Positions 1 to 5,262 are shown, counted from the stretch's first letter. The stretch is DNA of 6,852 nucleotides from Kiloniellales bacterium (GCA_022360075.1 JAKSDN010000185.1:1-6852), one strand, 5' to 3'. Notes: generated by a model from the letters alone, not told the origin. Made by a program: numbers and translations.

Positions 1-68
1 ACCTTGAACTTCTCGTAGCCGTCGGCGCTCGAGAAGCGCACCCGCTGCATGCTTTGATAGATCGCCAT
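1..68 (-). CDS. 5' end of an unidentified leftward gene (partial)
   Basis: Reading leftward from an ATG at 68-66, 22 complete codons run without a stop to the window edge, beginning MAIYQSMQRVRFSSADGY. A good Shine-Dalgarno (AGGGGAG, 82-76 on the minus strand) sits 7 bases before the ATG, which supports a genuine translation start. I do not recognise the protein from so few residues. It is divergent from the MocR-type regulator at 377 and shares a repeat-rich spacer with it. MocR regulators commonly control a divergent enzyme or transporter gene linked to amino-acid, amine, taurine, GABA or vitamin B6 metabolism, so this is the likeliest regulatory target. That is inference from context only. 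Confidence 0.6.
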   Translation of the reverse strand, partial: MAIYQSMQRVRFSSADGYEKFK

Positions 69-196
69 CCCAATGTCTCCCCTGTTTGGCTTTTTTGTCG
101 GAGCCCGGCAGCATGCGGCTGTGAACTCCAATCTGGCTATCTGGCATAACGATGTACTGGGAGATTTCCTAGAACCACTGCCCACAGAACGATTGA

Positions 197-227
197 GTCC
201 AGGCTGTAAGGTAGTCCAACCTTGGAC
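197..227. promoter_or_regulatory. GTCCA-box cluster, candidate MocR operator (distal)
   Basis: Three related boxes lie together: GTCCAG at 197-202, GTCCAA at 214-219, and its exact inverse TTGGAC at 222-227. The last two form a 6-bp inverted repeat with a CC centre. The CTGGAC-type half-site resembles what is described for TauR-like MocR regulators (my recollection of the family). The cluster lies between the divergent partial gene and the regulator, so it could serve either. The last box doubles as a possible -35 hexamer. The repeats are seen directly; the operator role is inferred. Confidence 0.45.
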
Positions 228-250
228 CCTTTCTTGGCATAAAATATTTT
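222..250 (+). promoter_or_regulatory. Possible promoter of the MocR regulator gene
   Basis: TTGGAC (222-227) and TATTTT (245-250) are separated by 17 bases and resemble sigma70 -35 and -10 boxes. The -10 region is inside a perfect 14-bp AT palindrome (ATAAAATATTTTAT, 239-252), an unusually AT-rich patch for this genome. A start near 257 would leave a leader of about 120 bases. Because the -35 box is also an arm of the GTCCAA/TTGGAC inverted repeat, a bound regulator would compete with RNA polymerase. Predicted by eye. Confidence 0.35.
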
Positions 251-335
251 ATCTCAATATGATAAGTTCGACTGTTCGAGTGATCTGAGGGCTATATTTA
301 GAAATCGCCAATCTGGTACTATTGAAACTCGGAAA

Positions 336-373
336 TTCGATCGAACAAAACAGTCCAGTATACTGGATCGAAC
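336..373. promoter_or_regulatory. Palindrome flanked by direct repeats, candidate MocR autoregulatory site
   Basis: TCCAGTATACTGGA (354-367) is a perfect 14-bp palindrome. It is flanked by two direct copies of GATCGAAC (339-346 and 366-373, 27 bases apart); the left copy is part of the palindrome TTCGATCGAA (336-345). The right copy ends 3 bases before the ATG at 377, so protein bound here would block initiation or the path of polymerase. Direct repeats at helical spacing are the usual recognition pattern of MocR dimers, which bind in a head-to-tail arrangement. The repeats are seen; the function is inferred. Confidence 0.5.
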
Positions 374-376
374 TCG

Positions 377-1846
377 ATGATGCTGCCGATCAGGATCGAG
401 CGTAAAAGCCAGCAGCCTTTGCAGTTTCAGATCTACGAGCAGCTCCGCAACCTGATTCTCTCGGGTGTCCTACGGCCCGGCCAGGAGCTTCCCGGTTCGC
501 GCAGCGTTTCGCTTGAGCTCGGCGTCTCGCGGAACACCGTCTTGATGGCCTTCGACCGGCTCTTGAACGAGGGCTATTTGGAGTCCGAGAAGGCGAGGAA
601 GACCTTCGTCAGCTCGCGCATTCCCGACGATTCCATCGTTCCCTATCCGTCCCGCGGCGTACCGCTGGAGGAGGGGCAAAGGCGCTATGCACGGGCGAAG
701 ATCACCTTGCCGCTCAACGGCATGCGCCTCGCCCCGAATGCCAGGCCGAAAACGGAGATCGATTTCTTCGTTGGTCGGCCGGACCCGGACTCCTTCCCCG
801 CAGAGCCTTGGATGAAGCTCATGCGTGCGCAGCTCGCTTCCAAGCGCGTTCCCTTGACGACCTATGGCGATCCGGCCGGCCTGCCGGCGCTTCGCGAGGC
901 CATCGCTCGCCACCTGGGGGCTGCCCGCGGGATGAACGTTCGGGCCGATCAGATCATCGTGACATCGGGGATCCAGGAGGCGCTGAGCATCGTCGCTCGG
1001 CTGTTCGCGGGCCTGGATCGCCCGATTGCGATCGAGAACCCCTGCTACGAGGGGCTCTACAAGGTCTTCGCTCTGCACGGTGCCAGCTTCGCCCCCATGG
1101 ATGTGGATGCCGACGGGCCGGAGCCGGCGGATATTCCCGACGGGCCTCTCGGCCTCATCTGCGTGACGCCTTCGCATCAGTTTCCGACCGGCCGCACCAT
1201 GACGCTGCCCAGGCGATTGCGTCTCCTGGAGCTGGCAGGCCAGCGCGGCGCCTACCTGCTCGAGGACGATTACGACAGCGACTTTCGCTACGACGGTCCG
1301 CCCCTGATCTCGCTCGCCGGCTTGGACAAGGAGGGGGTTGTCATCTACCTGGGCACCTTCTCCAAATCCATCGGCGCGGGCCTGCGGCTGGGCTATGCCG
1401 TGTTCCCCGAAAGCTTGATCGAGCCCGCCACCGCGCTGAAGTCGATCCACGACAACGGCCGCGCCTGGCTCGATCAAGCCGTGCTCGCGGACTTTCTCAC
1501 CGAAGGTCATTTCCTGCGCCACCTGCGCCGCATACGAACTCGCTATCGCAAACGCCGCGACCATCTGATCAAGGCTCTGAACCGACACTTCGGGCCCTGT
1601 GCGCTCTCGGGCGTGCGCGGCGGCATGCACCTGATGTGGCAGATGCCGCCGACGCTGCCGCGCGCGCCAGCGGTGGAAGCGAAGGCGCGCGCCGTCGGGG
1701 TCGGCGTCTATGCCTTGGCCAGCGGCGCCGGCCACGAGTTCCGGCCGACGCAGTTCGGCGAGCGGGGCCTCCTGTTCGGCTATCCCGCCGTCCCGGAACC
1801 GGAGATCGACAGGGCCATCCAACGTCTGGCCGACGTCCTCGGATGA
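377..1846 (+). CDS. MocR/GabR-family transcriptional regulator (GntR-type wHTH fused to aminotransferase domain)
   Basis: This 489-residue protein has the standard MocR length and layout. A GntR-type winged helix occupies about residues 12-80, with the helix-turn-helix around LPGSRSVSLELGVSRNTV (38-55). A PLP-dependent fold-type I aminotransferase domain fills residues ~125-489. Cofactor residues are intact: ENPCYEG at 220-226, the D297-D298-Y299 motif (D297 for the pyridine nitrogen), and K330 in GTFSKS as the Schiff-base lysine. The D297-K330 spacing of 33 equals that of D279-K312 in B. subtilis GabR. It should therefore bind PLP and sense an amine or amino acid while acting on DNA in the cytoplasm. 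The start has no clear Shine-Dalgarno and sits just after a palindrome, suggesting autoregulation. The effector cannot be told from sequence; TauR-, EnuR-, GabR- and PdxR-like roles are all open. Confidence 0.93.
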   Translation: MMLPIRIERKSQQPLQFQIYEQLRNLILSGVLRPGQELPGSRSVSLELGVSRNTVLMAFDRLLNEGYLESEKARKTFVSSRIPDDSIVPYPSRGVPLEEGQRRYARAKITLPLNGMRLAPNARPKTEIDFFVGRPDPDSFPAEPWMKLMRAQLASKRVPLTTYGDPAGLPALREAIARHLGAARGMNVRADQIIVTSGIQEALSIVARLFAGLDRPIAIENPCYEGLYKVFALHGASFAPMDVDADGPEPADIPDGPLGLICVTPSHQFPTGRTMTLPRRLRLLELAGQRGAYLLEDDYDSDFRYDGPPLISLAGLDKEGVVIYLGTFSKSIGAGLRLGYAVFPESLIEPATALKSIHDNGRAWLDQAVLADFLTEGHFLRHLRRIRTRYRKRRDHLIKALNRHFGPCALSGVRGGMHLMWQMPPTLPRAPAVEAKARAVGVGVYALASGAGHEFRPTQFGERGLLFGYPAVPEPEIDRAIQRLADVLG

Positions 1847-1888
1847 CCGGACGTTAAGCGCTCCGGGGCCGAACGGGTCCAACACAAC

Positions 1889-1902
1889 GGGGCCTCGGCC
1901 CC
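1889..1902 (+). terminator. Short GC hairpin after the MocR gene, weak terminator candidate
   Basis: GGGGCCTCGGCCCC forms a 5-bp GC stem with a CTCG tetraloop, 42 bases after the stop codon. It is followed by AAGTTTGA rather than a proper T-run, so intrinsic termination would be inefficient at best. Confidence 0.3.
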
Positions 1903-1906
1903 AAGT

Positions 1907-1946
1907 TTGACACGACCGGAGCGGCGCCGGTTAACCCCCCGCTAAC
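1907..1946 (+). promoter_or_regulatory. Promoter-like boxes with a CtrA-like site upstream of the MlaC-type gene
   Basis: A perfect TTGACA (1907-1912) is followed after 18 bases by TTAACC (1931-1936), a poor -10 match. Overlapping it, TTAA-N7-CTAAC (1931-1946) differs by one base from the TTAA-N7-TTAAC recognition pattern of the alphaproteobacterial cell-cycle regulator CtrA. The TTAACC stretch also lies in the palindrome GGTTAACC (1929-1936). The spacer from 1847 to 2080 contains no other gene. Promoter and CtrA assignment are both pattern matches by eye. Confidence 0.35.
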
Positions 1947-2080
1947 CAAGCCGGCCCTAGTCTTTAGCGAACGGTAAAAGGTCGCGCGGGCAAGCGGGAT
2001 TTACGAGGCCGGACAAGGATTTCCGGCCAATTACAGGGTCGTGAAGGAGCGGGCAAGGGAAAGCCCAAGGAGGCGCTCGC

Positions 2081-2728
2081 ATGCCCTTGAATTCCCTGAC
2101 CTGGCGTCTCCAACGCCGCGCTGTCGCCCTCGCTATCGGCTTGACGCTGGCGCTCCACGCGCAAGGTGCCGCTGCCGCCGAGACGATGGCTGCCAAGGAG
2201 GCCGAGCGCTTCGTGCGCGGCTTCGTGGCCCAGGTTGGCGGCCTGTTGACCCAGGCTTCGGCGGGCGAGGCGACCGACGACCATCGCGTCCGGCAGGTTC
2301 TCACGGCGGGATTCGACGTCAAGACCATGAGCAAGTTCGTGCTCGACGATCACTGGGGCGCGGCGAGCCAGGCCGAGCGTAACGAGTTCGGCGCCCTGTT
2401 TCAGCGCTTTCTGCTCGACACCTACGTCGATCAGCTCGGCAAGCTGAGCGGTGGGCGCTTCGACGTGGTCGCGGCCCGGCCGCGCGGATCGAAGGGCTAT
2501 CAGGTCCGCAGCACCATGAGCGGCGCGGGTGGGGCGCCGCGCTTTCATGTCGAATGGCGGCTTTGGCATGCCGAGCCGGGCTGGCGCATTGTCGACGTGA
2601 TGGTGCAGGGCGTCAGCCTGCTCAAGACCTACCGCAGTCAGTTCACCCATCTGATAGGCCAGAACGGCGGCGATGTCGGCGGTTTGCTCGTCGCCCTGCG
2701 CAAACGCGTCGTGGCCGACGCCCGTTAA
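2081..2728 (+). CDS. MlaC/Ttg2D-family periplasmic phospholipid-binding protein
   Basis: The 215-residue protein has an export signal (arginines at 9-13, hydrophobic 14-26, likely cleavage after the alanine run near residue 33). The mature part matches the MlaC/Ttg2D (toluene-tolerance, PF05494) family: GFDVKTMSKFVLDDHW at 77-92, the FQRFLLDTYVDQL helix at 107-119, and the terminal signature GVSLLKTYRSQF (177-188) with GGDVGGLLVALR following. Family members carry phospholipids across the periplasm between the MlaA-OmpC outer-membrane complex and the MlaFEDB inner-membrane transporter; a variant (HpnM) occurs in hopanoid gene clusters. No mla or hpn partner lies in this window, so it is an orphan here and the cargo is unknown. 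Translation starts with AAGGAGG (2067-2073) 7 bases before the ATG. It converges on the next gene with a 14-base gap. Confidence 0.92.
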   Translation: MPLNSLTWRLQRRAVALAIGLTLALHAQGAAAAETMAAKEAERFVRGFVAQVGGLLTQASAGEATDDHRVRQVLTAGFDVKTMSKFVLDDHWGAASQAERNEFGALFQRFLLDTYVDQLGKLSGGRFDVVAARPRGSKGYQVRSTMSGAGGAPRFHVEWRLWHAEPGWRIVDVMVQGVSLLKTYRSQFTHLIGQNGGDVGGLLVALRKRVVADAR

Positions 2729-2742
2729 CCTGCCGTAAAGCT

Positions 2743-3192
2743 TCAACCGCCCTGAAAGGCGCCCATGCTGTAGACGCGGCAGTTGGTGGTGCCCTGTCCG
2801 ACGAAGACGTAGACGATACGGTCGCGGGCCATCATCTCCGGATCGACGAGGCTGCCGTGGCGGCCGATCGCGGCGCCGTAGACCTTGTCGTCGAGCACGG
2901 CGACGAAGCGGTGCTCCACGAGCTGGCGAAAGCGGCCGTCGCGGCAGGCCCGCGACAGCTCGCGGCTGGGACGACCGGAATCCTGAAGACCGCGGCCGCG
3001 CCGCATGACCACGCGGGATCTGGGATCCACGCTGCGGTACTCGGGCAAGCCCCGCCCACCCGGGCCGCCCGGACCCGGGGAGACGCCCGATCGCAGGTGC
3101 TGCGGGTGGGTCGTGGCGAGCTGAGGCCAGCTCTCGCCGGCGGACCAGGCGAGGCAAGCAAGGGCGATGAGCGCGAGGCGGCCGATCGGCAT
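2743..3192 (-). CDS. Small exported protein of unknown function
   Basis: The 149-residue product is not one I recognise. The N-terminus looks like a Sec signal peptide (R5, hydrophobic LALIALACLAW at 6-16, plausible cleavage after SA at 17-18). A cysteine at 13 does not sit in a good lipobox. A Gly/Pro-rich linker (36-50) and an Arg-rich stretch (53-89) precede a more ordinary domain (about 90-149) that contains the strand-like segments RFVAVLDDKVYGAAI and RDRIVYVFVG. The mature protein has two cysteines (C83 and C138) that could form a disulfide in the periplasm. The start chosen has only a weak upstream GGGA. Two longer open frames overlap on the plus strand, but they lack any signal or motif. 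The gene converges on the MlaC-type gene and has a candidate small RNA or leader upstream. Confidence 0.65.
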   Translation of the reverse strand: MPIGRLALIALACLAWSAGESWPQLATTHPQHLRSGVSPGPGGPGGRGLPEYRSVDPRSRVVMRRGRGLQDSGRPSRELSRACRDGRFRQLVEHRFVAVLDDKVYGAAIGRHGSLVDPEMMARDRIVYVFVGQGTTNCRVYSMGAFQGG

Positions 3193-3291
3193 TTCCGCGA
3201 TCCCTGGACGGTTGGATATTGCGAGCCTAGCCGCGAGGCGCTAAGGCCCGGTAAAGACCGGCCTTTCGGCATCTGTCCTGGAGATCCAAGC

Positions 3292-3331
3292 AAGAAAAAG
3301 AGCAGCGGTGCGAGGGACAACACCGCTGCTC
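3292..3331 (-). terminator. Strong rho-independent terminator of the candidate small RNA
   Basis: GAGCAGCGGTG and CACCGCTGCTC pair perfectly (11 bp, loop of 10) and are followed on the minus strand by TTTTTCTT. On the plus strand the hairpin is followed by AGGTCGG, so only the leftward direction makes sense. Confidence 0.8.
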
Positions 3332-3371
3332 AGGTCGGAGTTAAAGCATCCTCGGGGGGCTTCGGATGCTG
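3292..3371 (-). ncRNA. Candidate small RNA (or attenuated leader) with C-rich loop
   Basis: Read on the minus strand, a predicted start near 3371 opens directly into hairpin 1: AGCATCC / GGATGCT (3370-3364 with 3351-3345), a 7-bp stem whose 12-base loop contains six consecutive C. A 13-base linker (3344-3332) follows, then hairpin 2: an 11-bp perfect stem (3331-3321 with 3310-3300) and TTTTTCTT, a textbook intrinsic terminator. That gives an RNA of about 80 nt. C-rich single-stranded loops that can pair with Shine-Dalgarno sequences are typical of several alphaproteobacterial trans-acting small RNAs. I cannot assign it to a named family. The coding gene at 3192 lies about 100 bases downstream in the same direction, so a terminating 5' leader controlling that gene is the alternative. 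Confidence 0.55.
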
Positions 3372-3377
3372 GAAAGG

Positions 3378-3409
3378 ATCATAGCTTCGACAAGTTTCGA
3401 TCCTGTCAA
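3378..3409 (-). promoter_or_regulatory. Promoter-like boxes for the candidate small RNA
   Basis: On the minus strand a perfect TTGACA (3409-3404) is followed by GCTATG (3385-3380) after 18 bases, or by the better TATGAT (3383-3378) after 20. Either places the transcript start close to 3371, immediately before the first hairpin. An inverted repeat, AGGATC (3375-3380) and GATCCT (3399-3404), overlaps the boxes and could be an operator. Confidence 0.5.
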
Positions 3410-3420
3410 CGTAAGTAGTT

Positions 3421-3451
3421 AAAAATAAAAGGTTTTTCCGACAAACGTCGG
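3421..3451 (-). terminator. Possible terminator of the methyltransferase operon
   Basis: On the minus strand CCGAC-GTTT-GTCGG (3451-3438) is followed by AAAAACC and then TTTTATTTTT. The T-rich tract starts 7 bases after the stem, which is not ideal. It lies 67 bases past the methyltransferase stop codon and just upstream of the small-RNA promoter. A second hairpin in the same spacer, CCCC/GGGG at 3492-3507, has no T-run. Confidence 0.35.
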
Positions 3452-3517
3452 TCGAATTCCAAGAGCATTTGACGGATATTCGAGCCTTCTCCCCATCGTT
3501 GAGGGGCTTGAGCGTGG

Positions 3518-4621
3518 TCAGATCTTGCGAACGCTCATGAAGGCGTGGACGTAGTCCATGGCGTGGCCCTCCGGCCGCTCGCGGACCATGGCCTCGTAGC
3601 GATCGTAGTAGGAATCGATGATCTCCCGGCGCTCCGCCAGCGGCCGCTCGGGCGCGAGGGCGCCGAAGAAGGTGCTCTCGGTCCAGGAGCGCAGGGTCGG
3701 AACATAGGCGCGGGCGAAGGCATCGGCGTCGCCGTGGCGCCGGAAGTCCGCGGCGTAAGGGCAGGGCGTGACCCGCGTCTCGATGCCGTGGAGCCGCAGG
3801 CCGGCCCGATGCACGGCATTACCGGGGTCGGTCAACGGCGCCGAGAACTCCTCGACGGTCTTGTAGTACTGCGGCAGGGTCATGCGCCGGTACTCCTCGG
3901 CCGAGATCCGGCGTTCGTCCCGCAGCGCCTGCCAGAGCCGGTTGAAGCAGTCGAACATGTCGACACCCCCGGTGTGACCCAGGTAGCGGCCCTCTTCGTC
4001 CTTGCAGAAATTGGCCATCACGAAGGCGCCGCCGGGCGCAAGCTCCGCCGCGCGATGCAGCAGGATCGTCTCCCAATCCCGACGGCCCTGCTCGGCGAAG
4101 GCCTCGAGCTCAGCGCCCCGCGCGCCGACCGCCTGCACGTGGTCGCTGATGTCGCAGGGCTTGGCGCTCAGCCAGTGCATGGCCGTCGCCGAGAAGCCGA
4201 GATCGAGCGCGCCCTGCGGCAGCACTTGACGATAGAAGGAGGTCGCAGAAGCGGTGACCGACAAGCCCTCGAAGTCGTCGAGGTAGGATCGGATCTCGGT
4301 GCCGCCGTTGAGGATCTGGAACAAAGCGTTGTAGTCGTTGCGCGGCTGGTCGGAATAGACGACCCAGAGCGGCAGCTCGGGCCGCTTGGCCCGGACGGCC
4401 TCCAGCGCGGCGCGCACCAGATCGACAGATGTGCCGCCGTCGGCGCAGCCCATGTCGGCGAGGACGAAGGGCCGCGCGCCGGCGATCGGCATGGCCTCGA
4501 TCGCCTCGAGCGCCAGCGGGATGGCGGCGTCGATGACGTCTTTGGCCCCTGTGGTCGAAAGCGAGTAGTAGCCGCCGCCCTTCATGGCGACGTCGCTGGC
4601 TTGTGCCGAGGCTCCCGTCAT
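3518..4621 (-). CDS. SABATH-type SAM-dependent carboxyl methyltransferase
   Basis: The 367-residue protein carries the landmarks of the SABATH family (PF03492, salicylate/jasmonate/IAA carboxyl and theobromine N-methyltransferases of plants) in order. These are MKGGGYYS (13-20, plant MNGGxG), the SAM-binding motif ADMGCADGGTS (55-65, plant ADLGCSSGPNT), SDQPRNDYNALF (90-101, plant NDLPxNDFNxLF), SFYRQVLPQGALDLGFS (128-144), MHWLSAKP (148-155, plant LxWLSQxP) and RAAELAPGGAFVM (190-202). Full family length (350-390) is kept. It should transfer methyl from SAM to a small carboxylic acid in the cytosol. W150 matches the substrate-clamping tryptophan of plant salicylate methyltransferase, but the substrate-binding Gln after MNGG appears to be replaced by K27/D28, so the substrate cannot be guessed. 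AAGGAGG (4633-4627) lies 5 bases before the ATG. It probably forms an operon with the upstream membrane peptide. Confidence 0.85.
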   Translation of the reverse strand: MTGASAQASDVAMKGGGYYSLSTTGAKDVIDAAIPLALEAIEAMPIAGARPFVLADMGCADGGTSVDLVRAALEAVRAKRPELPLWVVYSDQPRNDYNALFQILNGGTEIRSYLDDFEGLSVTASATSFYRQVLPQGALDLGFSATAMHWLSAKPCDISDHVQAVGARGAELEAFAEQGRRDWETILLHRAAELAPGGAFVMANFCKDEEGRYLGHTGGVDMFDCFNRLWQALRDERRISAEEYRRMTLPQYYKTVEEFSAPLTDPGNAVHRAGLRLHGIETRVTPCPYAADFRRHGDADAFARAYVPTLRSWTESTFFGALAPERPLAERREIIDSYYDRYEAMVRERPEGHAMDYVHAFMSVRKI

Positions 4622-4680
4622 GTGCCCCTCCTTCTTTGGCTTTTCTTGGCGGCCCCTGCGGAGGCCGCGTCGTTGCTTTC

Positions 4681-4902
4681 CTAGCGTCCGGCCTCGTCGT
4701 CGTGGCCGTGGCGGCTGCTGTAGAAGACCAGGAACATGAGACCGACTCCCAAGGCGAGCGACAGGACCGCACCGAGAACCAAGGCGGCAATGCCGTGCCA
4801 GCTAATGTCCACCTCACCCAGGTCGACCCAGGCGTAGGCGGCGGTGCCGACGGCGGCGAGCAGCAGCGCACCCAGGCAAACGATGAGAAGAGCGGTCTTC
4901 AT
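4681..4902 (-). CDS. Small two-helix inner-membrane protein, function unknown
   Basis: A 73-residue product from the ATG at 4902-4900 has two strongly hydrophobic segments: about residues 3-24 (ALLIVCLGALLLAAVGTAAYA) and 37-62 (AALVLGAVLSLALGVGLMFLVF). A short acidic loop with DLGEVD separates them, and the tail RHGHDDEAGR is polar. I recognise no family. A TTG at 4911 would give three extra residues and has a GGGA 7 bases upstream, so that start is about equally plausible; the ATG has little Shine-Dalgarno. The methyltransferase gene begins 59 bases downstream on the same strand, and the gap holds a GC hairpin (4649-4654 with 4663-4668) but no T-run. Co-transcription is therefore likely, and a role in anchoring the methyltransferase or in transport is conceivable but unproven. 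Confidence 0.7.
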   Translation of the reverse strand: MKTALLIVCLGALLLAAVGTAAYAWVDLGEVDISWHGIAALVLGAVLSLALGVGLMFLVFYSSRHGHDDEAGR

Positions 4903-4957
4903 GACGGTCAAGACTAATCCCGAAACCCGGCGAAGGGCGACATCCTTGCGGCCTCAA

Positions 4958-4986
4958 GATATGCGCTTCCGGTTCAAAGAGCGCAA
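4958..4986 (-). promoter_or_regulatory. Possible promoter of the membrane peptide-methyltransferase operon
   Basis: On the minus strand TTGCGC (4986-4981) and CATATC (4963-4958) are 17 bases apart, about 50 bases before the start codon. Each hexamer matches consensus only partly. A CCGGCA/TGCCGG hairpin (5000-5017) lies just upstream. Confidence 0.3.
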
Positions 4987-5042
4987 CGCATTGCATCGTC
5001 CGGCAGAGCCTTGCCGGGCTTCCGGCGGGGCCAAGATTCCCG

Positions 5043-5070
5043 TTGCCCTTTCGCCGCCAGGCGCTATAAC
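5043..5070 (+). promoter_or_regulatory. Promoter of the tRNA-Leu pair
   Basis: TTGCCC (5043-5048) and TATAAC (5065-5070) are separated by 16 bases. A start near 5077 precedes the first tRNA by about 40 bases, a normal distance for a stable-RNA transcript. The stretch after the -10 is very GC-rich (GCGCGCCCGGACCGCGG), consistent with a stringent-type discriminator, though this is inference. Confidence 0.55.
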
Positions 5071-5115
5071 AGCGTCCTCTGCGCGCCCGGACCGCGGCCG
5101 CGGGGCCTCTTTCAT

Positions 5116-5202
5116 GCGGCTGTGGCGGAATTGGTAGACGCGCAGCGTTGAGGGCGCTGTGGGGGCAACCCCGTGGAGGTTCAAGTCCTCTCAGCCGCAC
5201 CA
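5116..5202 (+). tRNA. tRNA-Leu (anticodon GAG)
   Basis: The cloverleaf is complete. The acceptor GCGGCTG (5116-5122) pairs with CAGCCGC (5192-5198), followed by discriminator A and an encoded CCA (5200-5202). The D-arm sequence GGCGGAATTGGTAGACGC is typical of leucine tRNAs. The anticodon stem CAGCG/CGCTG encloses loop TTGAGGG with anticodon GAG at 5150-5152, decoding CUC and CUU. A long class II variable arm (GGGG/CCCC, 5161-5172 region) and T-loop TTCAAGT follow. Only 60 bases separate it from the next tRNA-Leu, so the two are very likely one transcript. Confidence 0.97.
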
Positions 5203-5215
5203 GCCCCTGCGGGGC
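5203..5215 (+). other. Hairpin in the tRNA-tRNA spacer
   Basis: GCCCC-TGC-GGGGC begins at the base after the first tRNA's CCA. With no T-run it is unlikely to terminate transcription; it may mark a processing site. Confidence 0.4.
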
Positions 5216-5262
5216 GGCAGAAGTTCGGGGGTTCCCGGTCCAGCGGACAGGCAGGGTGCCAC

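Noticed and set aside
73..288. 71-codon open frame on the plus strand in the divergent spacer
   Set aside because: Its ATG is inside the Shine-Dalgarno region of the leftward partial gene, its composition is unlike a protein, and it covers the operator boxes.
69..376. CRISPR-like interpretation of the repeated short boxes
   Set aside because: The repeats are 7-14 bases, unevenly spaced and partly inverted, which suits operators; no repeat-spacer array occurs anywhere in the window.
470..1885. 471-codon antisense open frame over the MocR gene
   Set aside because: It is a GC-rich shadow; the plus-strand frame has an intact winged helix and PLP motifs over its whole length.
1964..3157. 397-codon minus-strand open frame across the MlaC-type gene
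   Set aside because: Arg/Ala/Pro-rich with no domain; it runs antisense to a clear MlaC-family protein and overlaps the exported protein gene in another frame.
2554..3384. 276-codon plus-strand open frame opposite the exported protein gene and the small RNA
   Set aside because: It begins inside the MlaC-type gene without a ribosome-binding site and passes through the terminator hairpin; the opposite strand encodes a signal peptide.
3545..4684. 379-codon plus-strand open frame antisense to the methyltransferase
   Set aside because: Long because of codon bias; the minus frame contains every SABATH motif and a strong Shine-Dalgarno.
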